Positions 8,654 to 23,021 of a stretch of DNA of 64,000 nt are shown here, one piece after another. Below the pieces are notes generated by a model, which was given only the letters and a program-made list of their open reading frames with translations, was not told the DNA's origin and did not search any database. Every line of letters starts with the position of its first letter. The first letter of the stretch is position 1. The position numbers and the translations under genes were made by a program. Source of the stretch: Streptomyces profundus (lineage in GTDB: Bacteria; Actinomycetota; Actinomycetes; Streptomycetales; Streptomycetaceae); assembly GCF_020740535.1 (NCBI RefSeq), contig NZ_CP082362.1, positions 558,001 through 622,000 of the forward strand. Reading direction: 5' to 3'.

Positions 8654-9838
8654 ATGTTGAGTAACAGCGTCCTGTCCGCCCGGCTGAGCGAGGACCATCA
8701 CGAGCTGGGCCGCCGGGCGGCTGCCTGCCTCACGCCCCGGTGGCTGGAGCGGTGGCGCGCCTCCCCGGAGGGCCATATCCGCAAGAAGGCGTGGCGCGAC
8801 CTGGCCGAACACGGGCTGATGGGCGTCTCGTTGCCGCGCGAGCACGGCGGCCAGGGCCTCGGCCTGTTGGGCGCCCTGGTGTTGGGTGAGGCACTGGCCC
8901 GGCTCCGGGACAACGGGCTGGCGCTCGGCATGCACGTCCAGAACGAGATCGCCGGGGACTGGCTGGTCTCATCGAAGAACGTCGAGCTGTGCGAACGCTT
9001 TCTGCCGGGCCTGGTGGCGGGCGAGTTGGTGGCCTGCCAGTGCGACACCGACCCCTCCGCCCACGAGCCGACCCGCGCCGTCACGGAGGGCGAGGAGGTG
9101 GTGGTCAGCGGACGCAAGAAGTTCGTGGTCAACGGGGCCAACGCCGACCTGTGCTTCGTCAGTGTCCAGCTCGACGGCCAGCCGGCCATCGTGCTGGTGG
9201 AGAAGTCCACGCCGGGCGTGCGGGTGACCGAGGTGTACGACAAGTTCGGCACCCGCTCGATCGACTCGGCCCTGGTGGAGTTCGACCAGGTGCGCGTCCC
9301 GCTCGGCCAGGTCATCTCGCGGCGCGGCGTCAGCCAGCTGATGCGGTGGAACCGGGTGATGTCCCGGATGCGCTTCCTGATCGCGGCGGACGCCTACTTC
9401 GCCCACCGGGCGCTGCTCGACCATATCCGCCGCCACACCACCGCGCGCGAGTTGGGCGGACGCCCGCTGGCGGGCTGGCCGGTGAACGCGCACGCGCTGG
9501 CCAGGGCCCGCGCCGACCAGGAGCTGATGGAGGCCGGGTTGACGGAGGCCTTCCTGCGGCTGACCGAGGGCGGCAGCACCGTCCCCGAGATCGCCGAGCT
9601 CAAGTGGTTCTGCGTCGAGCGCACCACCGAACTCGCCGCCCTGGGAACGGACTTGGAGGGGGGTGCCGGCTATATGTGGGACAGCGTCGCGCTGCGCGCC
9701 CACGCCCAGCTGCGCGGGCTGCGGATGTCGGGCGGCAGCCAGACCACCATGCTCACCATCGCCAACCACTCGCTGGCCGCCCGCGCCGAACTAGAGGCGC
9801 CGGCGCTCGCCGCCGCTCCCGGGAGGCGCCGTGGCTGA
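8654..9838 (+). CDS. Acyl-CoA dehydrogenase family protein, probably acts on a carrier-bound acyl/aminoacyl group
   Basis: The ATG at 8654 (preceded by AGAAGGAG, about 13 nt away) gives 394 residues, the normal length for the family. An N-terminal helical domain with MGVSLPREHGGQGL (about 55-70), a middle beta domain (about 120-230) and a C-terminal four-helix domain ending in GLRMSGGSQTTMLTI are all present. In clusters with a free-standing adenylation enzyme and carrier, such flavoproteins desaturate the tethered acyl chain, as the prolyl-carrier dehydrogenases of pyrrole pathways do. The AMP ligase gene overlaps its end by 8 bp. The substrate cannot be read from sequence. Confidence 0.8.
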   Translation: MLSNSVLSARLSEDHHELGRRAAACLTPRWLERWRASPEGHIRKKAWRDLAEHGLMGVSLPREHGGQGLGLLGALVLGEALARLRDNGLALGMHVQNEIAGDWLVSSKNVELCERFLPGLVAGELVACQCDTDPSAHEPTRAVTEGEEVVVSGRKKFVVNGANADLCFVSVQLDGQPAIVLVEKSTPGVRVTEVYDKFGTRSIDSALVEFDQVRVPLGQVISRRGVSQLMRWNRVMSRMRFLIAADAYFAHRALLDHIRRHTTARELGGRPLAGWPVNAHALARARADQELMEAGLTEAFLRLTEGGSTVPEIAELKWFCVERTTELAALGTDLEGGAGYMWDSVALRAHAQLRGLRMSGGSQTTMLTIANHSLAARAELEAPALAAAPGRRRG

Positions 9839-11369
9839 GCAGCCCACCCCCGAGACCCTGGACCAGGTGTTCCTGGCCGCCTGCGCCGCGCACGGCGAGC
9901 GCCGGGCCGTGGTGGACGCCGGCACGGAGCTGACCTACGCCCAGCTCGCCGACCGCGTCCGCGCCCACGCCCGGGTGCTGGACGGCCAACTGGGCCCGCA
10001 GGAGCGGCGGATCGCCCTGTACGCCGCCAACAGCGCGGAGTATCTGGTCTCGTACTATGCCCTGCTGCTCACCGGGCGGCTCCCGCTGCTGGTCGACGCC
10101 CAGTTCGGCGCCGCCGAACTCGCCGGCATCCACTCCAGCTGCGGCGTGGATGCCTTCCTCACCGACCGGCCCGGCGGCTTCCCGCTGCCCGCCGTGGTGA
10201 CCGGGTTGCCCGACAGCCCCCACGCGCTGGCCCGCCCCGACAGCACGGAAGCAGCCGCCGAAGCAACCGCAGGGGCGGCGCCCGAGGCACCGGCGCCCCG
10301 GGCGGACACGGGCACCTGCCGGTTCACCTCGGGCACCACCGGCGCGCCCAAGTGTCTGGAGTTCTCCCACCACGCCGTGCACCGGGCGGCCGTCAACTGG
10401 GTCGACGGCACCGGGCTCGACGCCGGGGACCGGGTGCTGTGCCTGGCCGCCTTCACCAACGGGCTGGCCTTCAACACCTCGCTGCTGCCGGTGTTCCTGG
10501 TCGGCGCCGAGCTGCACCTCTACCGGGGGCTGCCCACCTCGGGCGGCGTCGTCCGGGCGGTGGGCCGCGCTGCGGCCACCCGGCTGGTGGCGTTCCCGCT
10601 CGCCTACCGGCTGCTGGCCGAGGCGCCCGAGGCCGACACCGGGGCCTTCGCCACCGTGCGCCTGGCGGTCTCCGCTGCCGCCGTCCTCGCGCCGGAGGTC
10701 CGCGAGGGCTTCGAGGCGCGCTACGGCGTCCGCGTCGCCGACTACTACGGCGTCGCCGAGACGGGCCCCTGCACCTTCGAGCGGGACCCGGACTACCGCG
10801 AGGGCCTCGGCACCCCGCTGCCCGGGGTGAGCCTGCGCGTGGTCCCCCGGCCTACGGGCGGCGACGAGGTGCGGGTGCGCACCGAGTCCATGGCCAGCGG
10901 CTATCTCAACCTCCCCGGCGGCCTGGCGGAGCGCGTCGACGCCGAGGGCTACTACGGCACCGGGGACCGGGGGCTGCTCAGGGACGGACGGCTCTTCGTC
11001 ACCGGCCGGCTCGGCGGCCCCATCAACCTGGCCGGGCGCAAGGTCGACCCCGAGGAGATCGAACGCGTCGTGCGCGCCCTCGAAGGGGTGCGGGACAGCG
11101 TGCTCCTCGCCGACCGGGACGCCCACGGTGAGACGGTGCTGCACCTGGTGCTCGCCGGAGCGAGCACCCTCACCCGCGCCGAGGTCGTCGACGGCTGCCG
11201 GCAGCGCCTGGCGCCGTACAAGGTCCCCGGGCGGATCACCTTCCTGGAGTCGATCCCCCGCTCCTCGGCGGGCAAGGTGCGCCTCTCCGAACTCAGGACC
11301 CTCGTCGAGGACACGGTCAGGGGCAGCGCCGAGGACACAGTCGAGGACACCGTGCGCGGCAGCGCGTGA
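9831..11369 (+). CDS. Stand-alone AMP-dependent acyl/aminoacyl ligase
   Basis: The product (512 residues) is a complete ANL-superfamily enzyme. It has the phosphate-binding loop RFTSGTTGAPK (about 164-174), a DYYGVAETGPC adenine-binding segment (about 304-314), YGTGDRG (about 380) and the C-terminal catalytic Lys in SSAGKVRL (about 485). It should activate an acid as the adenylate and load the small carrier encoded directly downstream (11389). The GTG start overlaps the dehydrogenase gene. The last 20 residues contain an imperfect internal duplication built on EDTVRGSA, mirrored in the DNA at about 11311-11366. The side-chain pocket does not match a code I can assign. Confidence 0.85.
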   Translation: MAEQPTPETLDQVFLAACAAHGERRAVVDAGTELTYAQLADRVRAHARVLDGQLGPQERRIALYAANSAEYLVSYYALLLTGRLPLLVDAQFGAAELAGIHSSCGVDAFLTDRPGGFPLPAVVTGLPDSPHALARPDSTEAAAEATAGAAPEAPAPRADTGTCRFTSGTTGAPKCLEFSHHAVHRAAVNWVDGTGLDAGDRVLCLAAFTNGLAFNTSLLPVFLVGAELHLYRGLPTSGGVVRAVGRAAATRLVAFPLAYRLLAEAPEADTGAFATVRLAVSAAAVLAPEVREGFEARYGVRVADYYGVAETGPCTFERDPDYREGLGTPLPGVSLRVVPRPTGGDEVRVRTESMASGYLNLPGGLAERVDAEGYYGTGDRGLLRDGRLFVTGRLGGPINLAGRKVDPEEIERVVRALEGVRDSVLLADRDAHGETVLHLVLAGASTLTRAEVVDGCRQRLAPYKVPGRITFLESIPRSSAGKVRLSELRTLVEDTVRGSAEDTVEDTVRGSA

Positions 11370-11388
11370 CCAGCACAGGAGTGGACGT

Positions 11389-11649
11389 ATGACCGAGCAG
11401 GCCGTCACGGACAAGCTGCGCGAGCAGATCGAGCAACTGGTGGAAGTGGCCACAGGAAAGGTGGTGACCGTCGCCGACCTGCGGGCCGCCGACGGGGATC
11501 TGGACCGGGCCGGGGTCAACTCCATCGGCTACATCAACCTGATGGAGGCGCTGGAGCAGCGGTTCGGCGCCGTCATCGACCCGGAGGCCGACCCGCAGTA
11601 CCTGCTGTCGGTCGACTCCATCGCCGCGTTCGTCCGCACCCTGGCCTGA
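11389..11649 (+). CDS. Free-standing acyl/peptidyl carrier protein
   Basis: The 86-residue protein has a carrier fold with the phosphopantetheine Ser in AGVNSIGYINLM (Ser about residue 46). Asn replaces the more usual Asp before it. The ATG has an AGGAG site 8 nt upstream. It lies between the AMP ligase and a dehydrogenase-like gene, and most likely carries the ligase's substrate while the flavoproteins act on it. Two phosphopantetheinyl transferases in the cluster could activate it. Confidence 0.88.
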   Translation: MTEQAVTDKLREQIEQLVEVATGKVVTVADLRAADGDLDRAGVNSIGYINLMEALEQRFGAVIDPEADPQYLLSVDSIAAFVRTLA

Positions 11650-11665
11650 GACCGCGAGGAGAGCT

Positions 11666-12631
11666 GTGAGCACCGCATACGAGGCCACCCGCCCGACCGA
11701 ACCAGGCGCCCCGGACCTCACCCGACGGCTCGACGAGGTCTGGGCGGCCGAGCCTTTCGCCGAGGCCGCCGCGCGGACCGAGCACCTGTGCGCGGTGCTG
11801 CCGCTGCTCGACCTGTTCGAGCACGACCCGTACGACTGCGCCGCCGCCGTCCGCGCCGGCCAACAGCGCGCCGCTCTTGGCCTGTTCACCCCCAACGCGC
11901 CCTTCGCCGTGACCGAGCCCACCCTTCGCGCCCGGCCGGTCGGCGCCGGCCTTACCGCCCTCACCGGGCGGTTCCGCTACGCCGACGGGGCCGCCGAGAT
12001 CACCCTGGCCACCGTGTGGTCCGAGGAGGACGAGACGCTGCGGCTGGCGCTGCTGCCGCACACGCTGGCCGGCGTGCGGCTGTTCGGCGCCGGCCGGGCG
12101 GCCGACCGGGGTTGGGGCGAGGCGACGGACGCGGCCCTGGACGGCCGGGCGCTGTCCCGCCCGGTGAGCTGGCGGCCCGACGGCCCGCTGGTGCCCGTAC
12201 TGGACGCCTACGCCTGGGAGTTCTCCCGGCGGTCGGTCACCTGGAGCGCCAAGGTGGTCGCGGATCTGCGGCGGGCGCTGGCGAACACCGGCGAGGGCAC
12301 CGGGGCGCTGAGCACCTCGCAGTATCTGGCGCACGAGCTGAGCCGGCTGGAGATCGAGCTCTCTTTGGCCGCCGCCGCCGCCAGCTTCGGCGCGGAGTTC
12401 AAGGGCGAGCCGCCCGGCGGCGAGAGCGTCGGCGCCGTGCTGGCCGCCGGTACGGAGCTGCTCTGGCGCACGGTGCGGATCGCCGAGGATCTGAGCACGG
12501 AGTTGGGGCTCGTCCCCGGGCCCGTCGCCGAGGAGGGCTGGCCGGCCGACGTGGTCCAGGCGAGCTTCGGCGGGAGGCGCATGGTCGAGGGTGAACTGGC
12601 CAGGCGCATGGGGCTGGTGGGGCGGCCATGA
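11666..12631 (+). CDS. Diverged acyl-CoA-dehydrogenase-like protein
   Basis: The 321-residue product starts at a GTG after GCGAGGAGAGCT. Its C-terminal half is Ala/Leu/Glu helical and ends in QASFGGRRMVEGELARRMGL, resembling the final helix and FAD-contact region of acyl-CoA dehydrogenases. A middle beta section (about 95-130) is also visible. It is about 70 residues shorter than the normal family and lacks the standard N-terminal signature seen in the 8654 product. It may be the non-catalytic or second subunit of a heteromeric flavoenzyme. Its stop shares an ATGA overlap with the next gene, so it is tightly coupled to the DapB-like reductase. Confidence 0.6.
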   Translation: MSTAYEATRPTEPGAPDLTRRLDEVWAAEPFAEAAARTEHLCAVLPLLDLFEHDPYDCAAAVRAGQQRAALGLFTPNAPFAVTEPTLRARPVGAGLTALTGRFRYADGAAEITLATVWSEEDETLRLALLPHTLAGVRLFGAGRAADRGWGEATDAALDGRALSRPVSWRPDGPLVPVLDAYAWEFSRRSVTWSAKVVADLRRALANTGEGTGALSTSQYLAHELSRLEIELSLAAAAASFGAEFKGEPPGGESVGAVLAAGTELLWRTVRIAEDLSTELGLVPGPVAEEGWPADVVQASFGGRRMVEGELARRMGLVGRP

Positions 12632-13395
12632 CGATCCCGACCGTGGTCTGCGGGCGCACGGGGCGGATGGCGAAGCTGATCGCCGCCGCCGTCGAGCACG
12701 CCCCCGGCCTCGACCTCGCGGCGCGCCTGAGCCTGCGCACCCCGTACCCGGCCGGCGCGTCCGGCACGGCTGCCGAGGGATCCGTGCCCGTGCTCCGGTC
12801 GCTCGGTCAACTCCCGGTCGCCCGGCCCGTGGTGGTGGACTTCACGGCGCGCGAGGCCACGGCCGCGCTGCTGCGGGAGGCGGTGGACGCGCCCTGTCCG
12901 CTGGTGGTGGGCACCAGCGGCCTGGGCGACGCCGAACAGAAGCTGATCGCGGCGGCCGGCCGCGGGAGCGCGGTGGTGGTGGCGGCCAATTTCAGCGTGG
13001 CGCTGCTCGCCGTGGCCCGCTTCGTGCGGGAGCTGTCGCTCCAGGTGGACGAGGACTGGGACGCGGGGGTGCTGGACGTGCACTTCGCGGGCAAGCGCGA
13101 CCGGCCCAGCTCCACCGCCCGCTTCCTGGCCGGCCGGTGGCGGCCGGCCCCCGAGGCCACGGAAACGAAGGAGCCGGGCCCCGAGATCGCCGCGTTCCGG
13201 ATGGGCGACGGGGTCAGCGAGCACCGGCTGTTGGCGGCCGGCCCCGGCGAACACGTGGAGGTGCTGCACCGGGTGGCGGACCGGTCCGCGTTCCTGCCCG
13301 GCATCCTGCGGTCGGTGCGCTTCGCCGCCGCCGCCGAGCCCGGGGTCTACTCACTGGAGGACGTGGCATGGGCACCGGCCGCGGCGCCCGGGTGA
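12628..13395 (+). CDS. DapB-like (dihydrodipicolinate-reductase family) NAD(P)H reductase
   Basis: The 255-residue protein has an N-terminal Rossmann region (VVCGRTGRMAKLI, about 6-18), then VVDFTAREA and LVVGTSGL, the NAD(P)H-site strand ends of DapB. The DapB signature H-x3-K-x-D-x-P-S-G-T-A appears as HFAGKRDRPSSTA (about 151-163), keeping the His, Lys, Asp and Pro-Ser but with Ser for Gly. The C-terminal GEH-type strand is present as SEHRLLAAGPGEHVEVLHRVADR. In lysine biosynthesis DapB reduces a cyclic imine or enamine diacid. Within this cluster it more likely reduces an imine made from an activated amino acid. The next gene starts inside its last 28 bp. Confidence 0.75.
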   Translation: MTIPTVVCGRTGRMAKLIAAAVEHAPGLDLAARLSLRTPYPAGASGTAAEGSVPVLRSLGQLPVARPVVVDFTAREATAALLREAVDAPCPLVVGTSGLGDAEQKLIAAAGRGSAVVVAANFSVALLAVARFVRELSLQVDEDWDAGVLDVHFAGKRDRPSSTARFLAGRWRPAPEATETKEPGPEIAAFRMGDGVSEHRLLAAGPGEHVEVLHRVADRSAFLPGILRSVRFAAAAEPGVYSLEDVAWAPAAAPG

Positions 13396-14174
13396 GCGCC
13401 CCCGTCGGGCCGTCCCACCGCCCCCGGCTGTGGTGGGGCTCTGTCTCCGAAGGCCCCGAAGGCCCCGAAGGCCCCCGGGAGGCCGCCGAAGCCGCCGGGG
13501 AGGCCGCCGCGCCCCCCGAAGAGCGCGCCGCCGACGGCGCGTTCACCTCACGGGCCCGCCGGGCGCAGGGGGCGGCGGCCCGGCGGGTGCTCGGCGCGGC
13601 GCTGGCCGAACTCGGCCTGGGCGACGGGCCGTTCACGCTCGGCGCGGCCGGCGCTGTGCGCCTGGTGCGGTTCGGCGGGCGCCGCACCGGACCCGCCGTG
13701 CAGTTCTCCCTGGCGCACACCGCACGTCAGGCCGTGGTGGCGCTGCGGCGCGCGGACGGGCCGCCCACGGGGCTCGGCGTGGACGCCGAGGACGACTGGG
13801 ACAGCGCCGCCCGCAACCTCCACCGCTTCGGCACCCGGGCCGAACTGGCCCTGCTGGCCCCGGATCACGCCGCCGCGCTTCCGCTGCACCTGTGGTGCGC
13901 CAAGGAGGCCATCGCCAAGGCCACGGGCCGGGGCTTCGCGGTGCCGCCGCGTCGCTACCGGCTGCACCGCGCCGAGGACGGCGCCCCGGGCACCGTGCTG
14001 CTCGAACTGGCCGAGGAGCACCACCGCGGCCCGCCCCGCACCACCCGGCTCCGGGTGGGCACCCACGCCACCCGGCCGCCCACCGCCTGGGCCGTCGCCG
14101 AACTCCCGACCCACCACTTCGACCCCACCGCACCGCAGGCACCCGAGGCAGCAGAGAGAAGCGGGCACCGATGA
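13368..14174 (+). CDS. 4'-phosphopantetheinyl transferase (Sfp superfamily), first of two
   Basis: The ATG at 13368 has a perfect GGAGG site 7 nt upstream and lies inside the DapB-like gene. The 268-residue product has a low-complexity N-terminus (Gly/Pro/Glu, about 15-55), then the transferase motifs: VQFSLAHTARQAVVAL (about 108), GLGVDAEDDW with the Mg-binding Asp and Glu (about 135-145), and LWCAKEAIAKATGRG (about 172-186). These transfer the phosphopantetheine arm from CoA to carrier Ser residues. It probably primes the several carriers of this cluster. The stop overlaps the next ATG. Confidence 0.85.
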   Translation: MGTGRGARVSAPVGPSHRPRLWWGSVSEGPEGPEGPREAAEAAGEAAAPPEERAADGAFTSRARRAQGAAARRVLGAALAELGLGDGPFTLGAAGAVRLVRFGGRRTGPAVQFSLAHTARQAVVALRRADGPPTGLGVDAEDDWDSAARNLHRFGTRAELALLAPDHAAALPLHLWCAKEAIAKATGRGFAVPPRRYRLHRAEDGAPGTVLLELAEEHHRGPPRTTRLRVGTHATRPPTAWAVAELPTHHFDPTAPQAPEAAERSGHR

Positions 14175-16080
14175 GCGTGACCAACGACCACTCGATCAAC
14201 AGTCTCGGGCGGCTGCTCGACCATCAGGCCGCGCGCCTCCCCGAGGCCCCCGCCCTGTACGCGCCCGGCCAGGCGCCACTCGGCTATGCCGCCCTGCGCG
14301 ACCGGGTGACGGAGGTCGGGCGGGCGCTGGCCGCCCTGGGCATCGGCCGGGGCAGCCGGGTGGCGCTGGTGCTGCCGAACGGTCCCGACCTCGCGCTCGC
14401 CTTCCTCGCCGTGGCCACCCACGCCTGCGCGGCGCCGCTCAACCCGGCCTACCGCGAGCAGGAGTTCGCCTTCTATCTGCGGGACATGGGTGCCGGCGCG
14501 CTGCTGGTGGAGCGGGGCAGCGACTCGCCCGCGATCGCGGTGGCCAGGGAACTCGGTGTCCAGGTCGTCGAGTTGGTGCCGGACGCGACCGGGCCCGCCG
14601 GAACGTTCACCCTGGTGGGCGCCGCCGGGGAGCCGCTGCCGGGCCCGACGGCGGCCGGGCCTGAGGAGGTCGCGCTGATCCTGCACACCTCGGGGACCAC
14701 CTCGCAGCCCAAGCTCGTGCCGCTCACCCACGCCAACCTGTGCGCGGCGGCGGGCAACACCAGGGCGGCCTTCGCCATCGGCCCGGAGGACCTCTGCCTG
14801 AACGTGATGCCGCTCTTCCACGCCCACGGCCTCACCAGCACCCTGCTCGCCACACTCGCCGGGGGCGGCGGCATCGTCTGCACCCCCGGCTTCTCCGACA
14901 CCCGGTTCTTCGCGTGGCTCGCCGAGTTCCGCCCCACCTGGTACACCGCGGTGCCCACCATGCACCAGGCGCTTCTCGCGGTGGCCGAGGAGCACGCGGC
15001 GGAACTCGCCGCCGCCGGGCTGCGGTTCGTCCGCTCGGCGTCCGCCCCGCTGCCGGGCCCGGTGCTGACCGCCCTGGAGGCCGCCTTCGGGGCCCCGGTG
15101 ATCGAGGCGTACGGCATGACGGAGGCCGGCTCCCTGGTCGCCAGCAACCCGCTGCCGCCCGGCGTCCGCAGGCTCAGGTCCGTCGGGCTGCCCGTCGGCG
15201 AGCCCTTCGCCGTGCTCGACAGGGCGGGGCGCCCGCTCGGCCCGGGGGAGGTCGGCGAGATCGCCATCCGGGGGGCCAACGTCACCGCGGGGTACGAGGA
15301 CAACCCGGAGGCCAACGCGCTGGCGCTGACCGAGGACGGCTGGTTCCGCACCGGCGACGAGGGCCGCGTCGACGAGGACGGCTACCTCTATGTCGTCGGG
15401 CGCAGCAAGGAGATCATCAACCGCGGCGGCTCCAAGGTGTCCCCGGCCGAGATCGACGACGTGCTGTCCGGGCACCCGGCCGTCAAGCTCGCGGTGGCCT
15501 TCGGCCTGCCGCACCCGACGCTGGGCGAGGACGTGGCGGTGGCCGTCGTCCCCCGCGCCTCGGCCACGGTCGTGGAGCGCGAGCTGCGGGAGTACGTGGC
15601 GGAGCACCTCGCCGACTTCAAGGTGCCCAGCCGGGTCTATCTGGTGGCCGACGTCCCCAAGAGCCCGGCCGGCAAGGTGCAGCGGCTCAGGCTCGCCGAA
15701 CTGCTGTCCGCCGCCGCCCACGGCTCGGGGGCCGAGCCGCGCGGCCCGCTGGAGCGGCGGATCGCCGCGGTCTGGGCGGAGGTCCTGGAGCGCGAACGGG
15801 TCGGTCTCGACGAGAACTTCTTCGACCTCGGGGGCGACTCGCTGCTGCTGGCCCGGGTCTCGGTGCGGCTGGAGAGGGAGTTGGACCGCCGGCTGCCGGT
15901 GGTGGTCCTCACCATGTACCCGACCGTCGCCGCGCTCGCCGCCCATCTGGCGGGACCCCGGGCCCCCGAGGGCCCGGCCCACGTCGAGGGGGACGCCGCC
16001 GGACGCAAGGCGCGCGGCAAGGAGCGGATGCTCAGGCAACGAGGCCGCAGGACACGCACGGCGATCAGGGAGAGCGACTG

Positions 16081-16081
<1 letters not shown>
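14171..16081 (+). CDS. AMP-dependent ligase fused to a carrier domain
   Basis: Residues 1-515 form an ANL ligase resembling 4-coumarate/long-chain acyl-CoA ligases: HTSGTTSQPK (about 177-186), EAYGMTEAGS (about 313), GWFRTGDEG (about 391-399) and the catalytic Lys in SPAGKVQRL (about 500). Residues about 525-600 are a carrier domain with the pantetheine Ser in DLGGDSLLLARVS. The tail is Arg/Lys rich. The 636-residue didomain should activate a carboxylic acid and hold it for the polyketide synthase encoded next, which starts 1 bp before this stop codon ends. The lack of a condensation domain argues for starter loading rather than peptide extension. Confidence 0.85.
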
Positions 16082-21732
<5,651 letters not shown>

Positions 21733-21808
21733 CCCACCGGACCCGAACGCCTGCACGGACACGGACGCCGACAGACACGGACAGCAGACGGACAGGAGAG
21801 AGCGGCAG
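21733..21808 (+). repeat. Short GGACA-rich tandem tract before the extender-unit genes
   Basis: The 76-bp spacer repeats variants of GGACAC or GACAG several times between 21750 and 21800, and ends in an AGGAGAG ribosome site for the ATG at 21809. It is the largest gap inside the cluster's core, so an internal promoter is possible, but no -35/-10 pair is clear. Confidence 0.4.
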
Positions 21809-22684
21809 ATGGCACAGAGCATTCGGACGGTCGGCGTGGTGGGTGCCGGAGTGATGGGCACCGGCCTCGCCCAGGCCCTGGCGGTCAGCGGCCACGAGGT
21901 GCTCCTCGTCGACCGCACCGAGGAGATCCTGGCGCGCGCCGAACAACAGATCCAGCAGGGGCTGCGGTTCGGCCGTGTGCTCGGCGCCCAGGGCGCCGGC
22001 ACCGACCGCCGGGTCGTCGCCAAGCGCATCCGGTACACGACCGAGTACGAGGGCTTCGACGGCGCCGACTTCGTGATCGAGAACGTCACCGAGGACTGGG
22101 ACATCAAGCGCGGCGTCTACCAGCGCATCGACGCCGTCTGCCGGCCGGAGTGCGTGTTCGCCGCCAACACCTCCGTCATCCCGATCACCCGGATCGGCGC
22201 GGCGACCGGCCGCCAGGACCGCGTCCTGGGCATGCACTTCATGAACCCGGTGCCGCTCAAGCCGACGGTGGAGGTGATCCGAGGCCACCACACCAGCGAG
22301 GAGACGCTGGACACCGCCCGTCAACTCCTCACCCAGCTGGGCAAGGAGGGCATCGTCGTCGAGGACTCCCCGGGCTTCGTCTCCAACCGGGTGCTGATGC
22401 TCACCGTCAACGAGGCCGTCTACCTCGTCCACGAGGGCGTCGCCAGCGCGGCCGAGGTGGACCAGATCTTCCGCAGCTGCTTCGGGCACAGGATGGGCCC
22501 GCTGGAGACGGCCGACCTGATCGGCCTCGACACCATCCTCCAGTCCGTCGAAGGGCTCTACGCGGCCTTCAGCGACAGCAAGTACCGGCCCTGCCCGCTG
22601 CTGACCCGGATGGTGGACGCCGGGCTGCTGGGCCGCAAGAGCGGCCAGGGCTTCTTCGCCTACCCGACCACCGCGGCCTCCTGA
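21809..22684 (+). CDS. fkbK: 3-hydroxyacyl-CoA-dehydrogenase-like enzyme of alkoxymalonyl/hydroxymalonyl-ACP synthesis (FkbK type)
   Basis: The 291-residue protein has an N-terminal NAD-binding Rossmann fold (VGVVGAGVMGTGLAQ, about 8-22) and the 3-hydroxyacyl-CoA dehydrogenase features HFMNPVPLKPTVEVI (about 147-161) and DSPGFVSNRV (about 186-195). In the FkbG-K and Zma-type pathways this enzyme oxidises glyceryl-ACP to the hydroxyaldehyde form. It is followed by a small ACP, an acyl-ACP dehydrogenase and an FkbH-type protein, the other members of that pathway, in one run. The assignment rests mainly on this neighbourhood. Confidence 0.85.
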   Translation: MAQSIRTVGVVGAGVMGTGLAQALAVSGHEVLLVDRTEEILARAEQQIQQGLRFGRVLGAQGAGTDRRVVAKRIRYTTEYEGFDGADFVIENVTEDWDIKRGVYQRIDAVCRPECVFAANTSVIPITRIGAATGRQDRVLGMHFMNPVPLKPTVEVIRGHHTSEETLDTARQLLTQLGKEGIVVEDSPGFVSNRVLMLTVNEAVYLVHEGVASAAEVDQIFRSCFGHRMGPLETADLIGLDTILQSVEGLYAAFSDSKYRPCPLLTRMVDAGLLGRKSGQGFFAYPTTAAS

Positions 22685-22726
22685 CCTCCCGACCTCCCCG
22701 CACTCCTCAGAAACGGCTTGGCACCT

Positions 22727-22996
22727 ATGACCACGCAGCACACCACGGACGGCCACCGGCCGGCGATCCGCGGCTTCCTCGCCCAGTTCTTCGGCGACCA
22801 CCAACCCGCCGACGAGGACGACATCTTCGCCACCGGCTTCGTCAACTCCCTCTTCATCATGCAGCTTGTCCTCTTCGTCGAGGGCGAGTTCGAACTCACC
22901 GTCGAAGACGAGGACCTGGAGATGGCGAACTTCAACACCGTCGCCGCCATCGACGCGTTCGTCGCCCGCAAGCGCGCGACCGTCGCCGGCGACTGA
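22727..22996 (+). CDS. fkbJ: Extender-unit acyl carrier protein (FkbJ type)
   Basis: The 89-residue product carries the pantetheine Ser in ATGFVNSLFIMQLVLFVEGEF, the sequence type typical of the ACPs that hold glyceryl and hydroxymalonyl units. I chose the ATG at 22727; a TTG 9 bp upstream is in frame but has no ribosome site. The ACP should be loaded with a glyceryl group by the FkbH-type protein and oxidised by the two flanking dehydrogenases before the unit is passed to the synthase AT. Confidence 0.88.
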   Translation: MTTQHTTDGHRPAIRGFLAQFFGDHQPADEDDIFATGFVNSLFIMQLVLFVEGEFELTVEDEDLEMANFNTVAAIDAFVARKRATVAGD

Positions 22997-23021
22997 CCGC
23001 CCATCCGGTACGGAGACCACG

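Noticed and set aside
12591..14174. 527-codon frame read as one protein spanning the reductase and the transferase
   Set aside because: The part before 13368 is an Arg/Gly shadow of the DapB-like gene; a GGAGG site places the real start at 13368.
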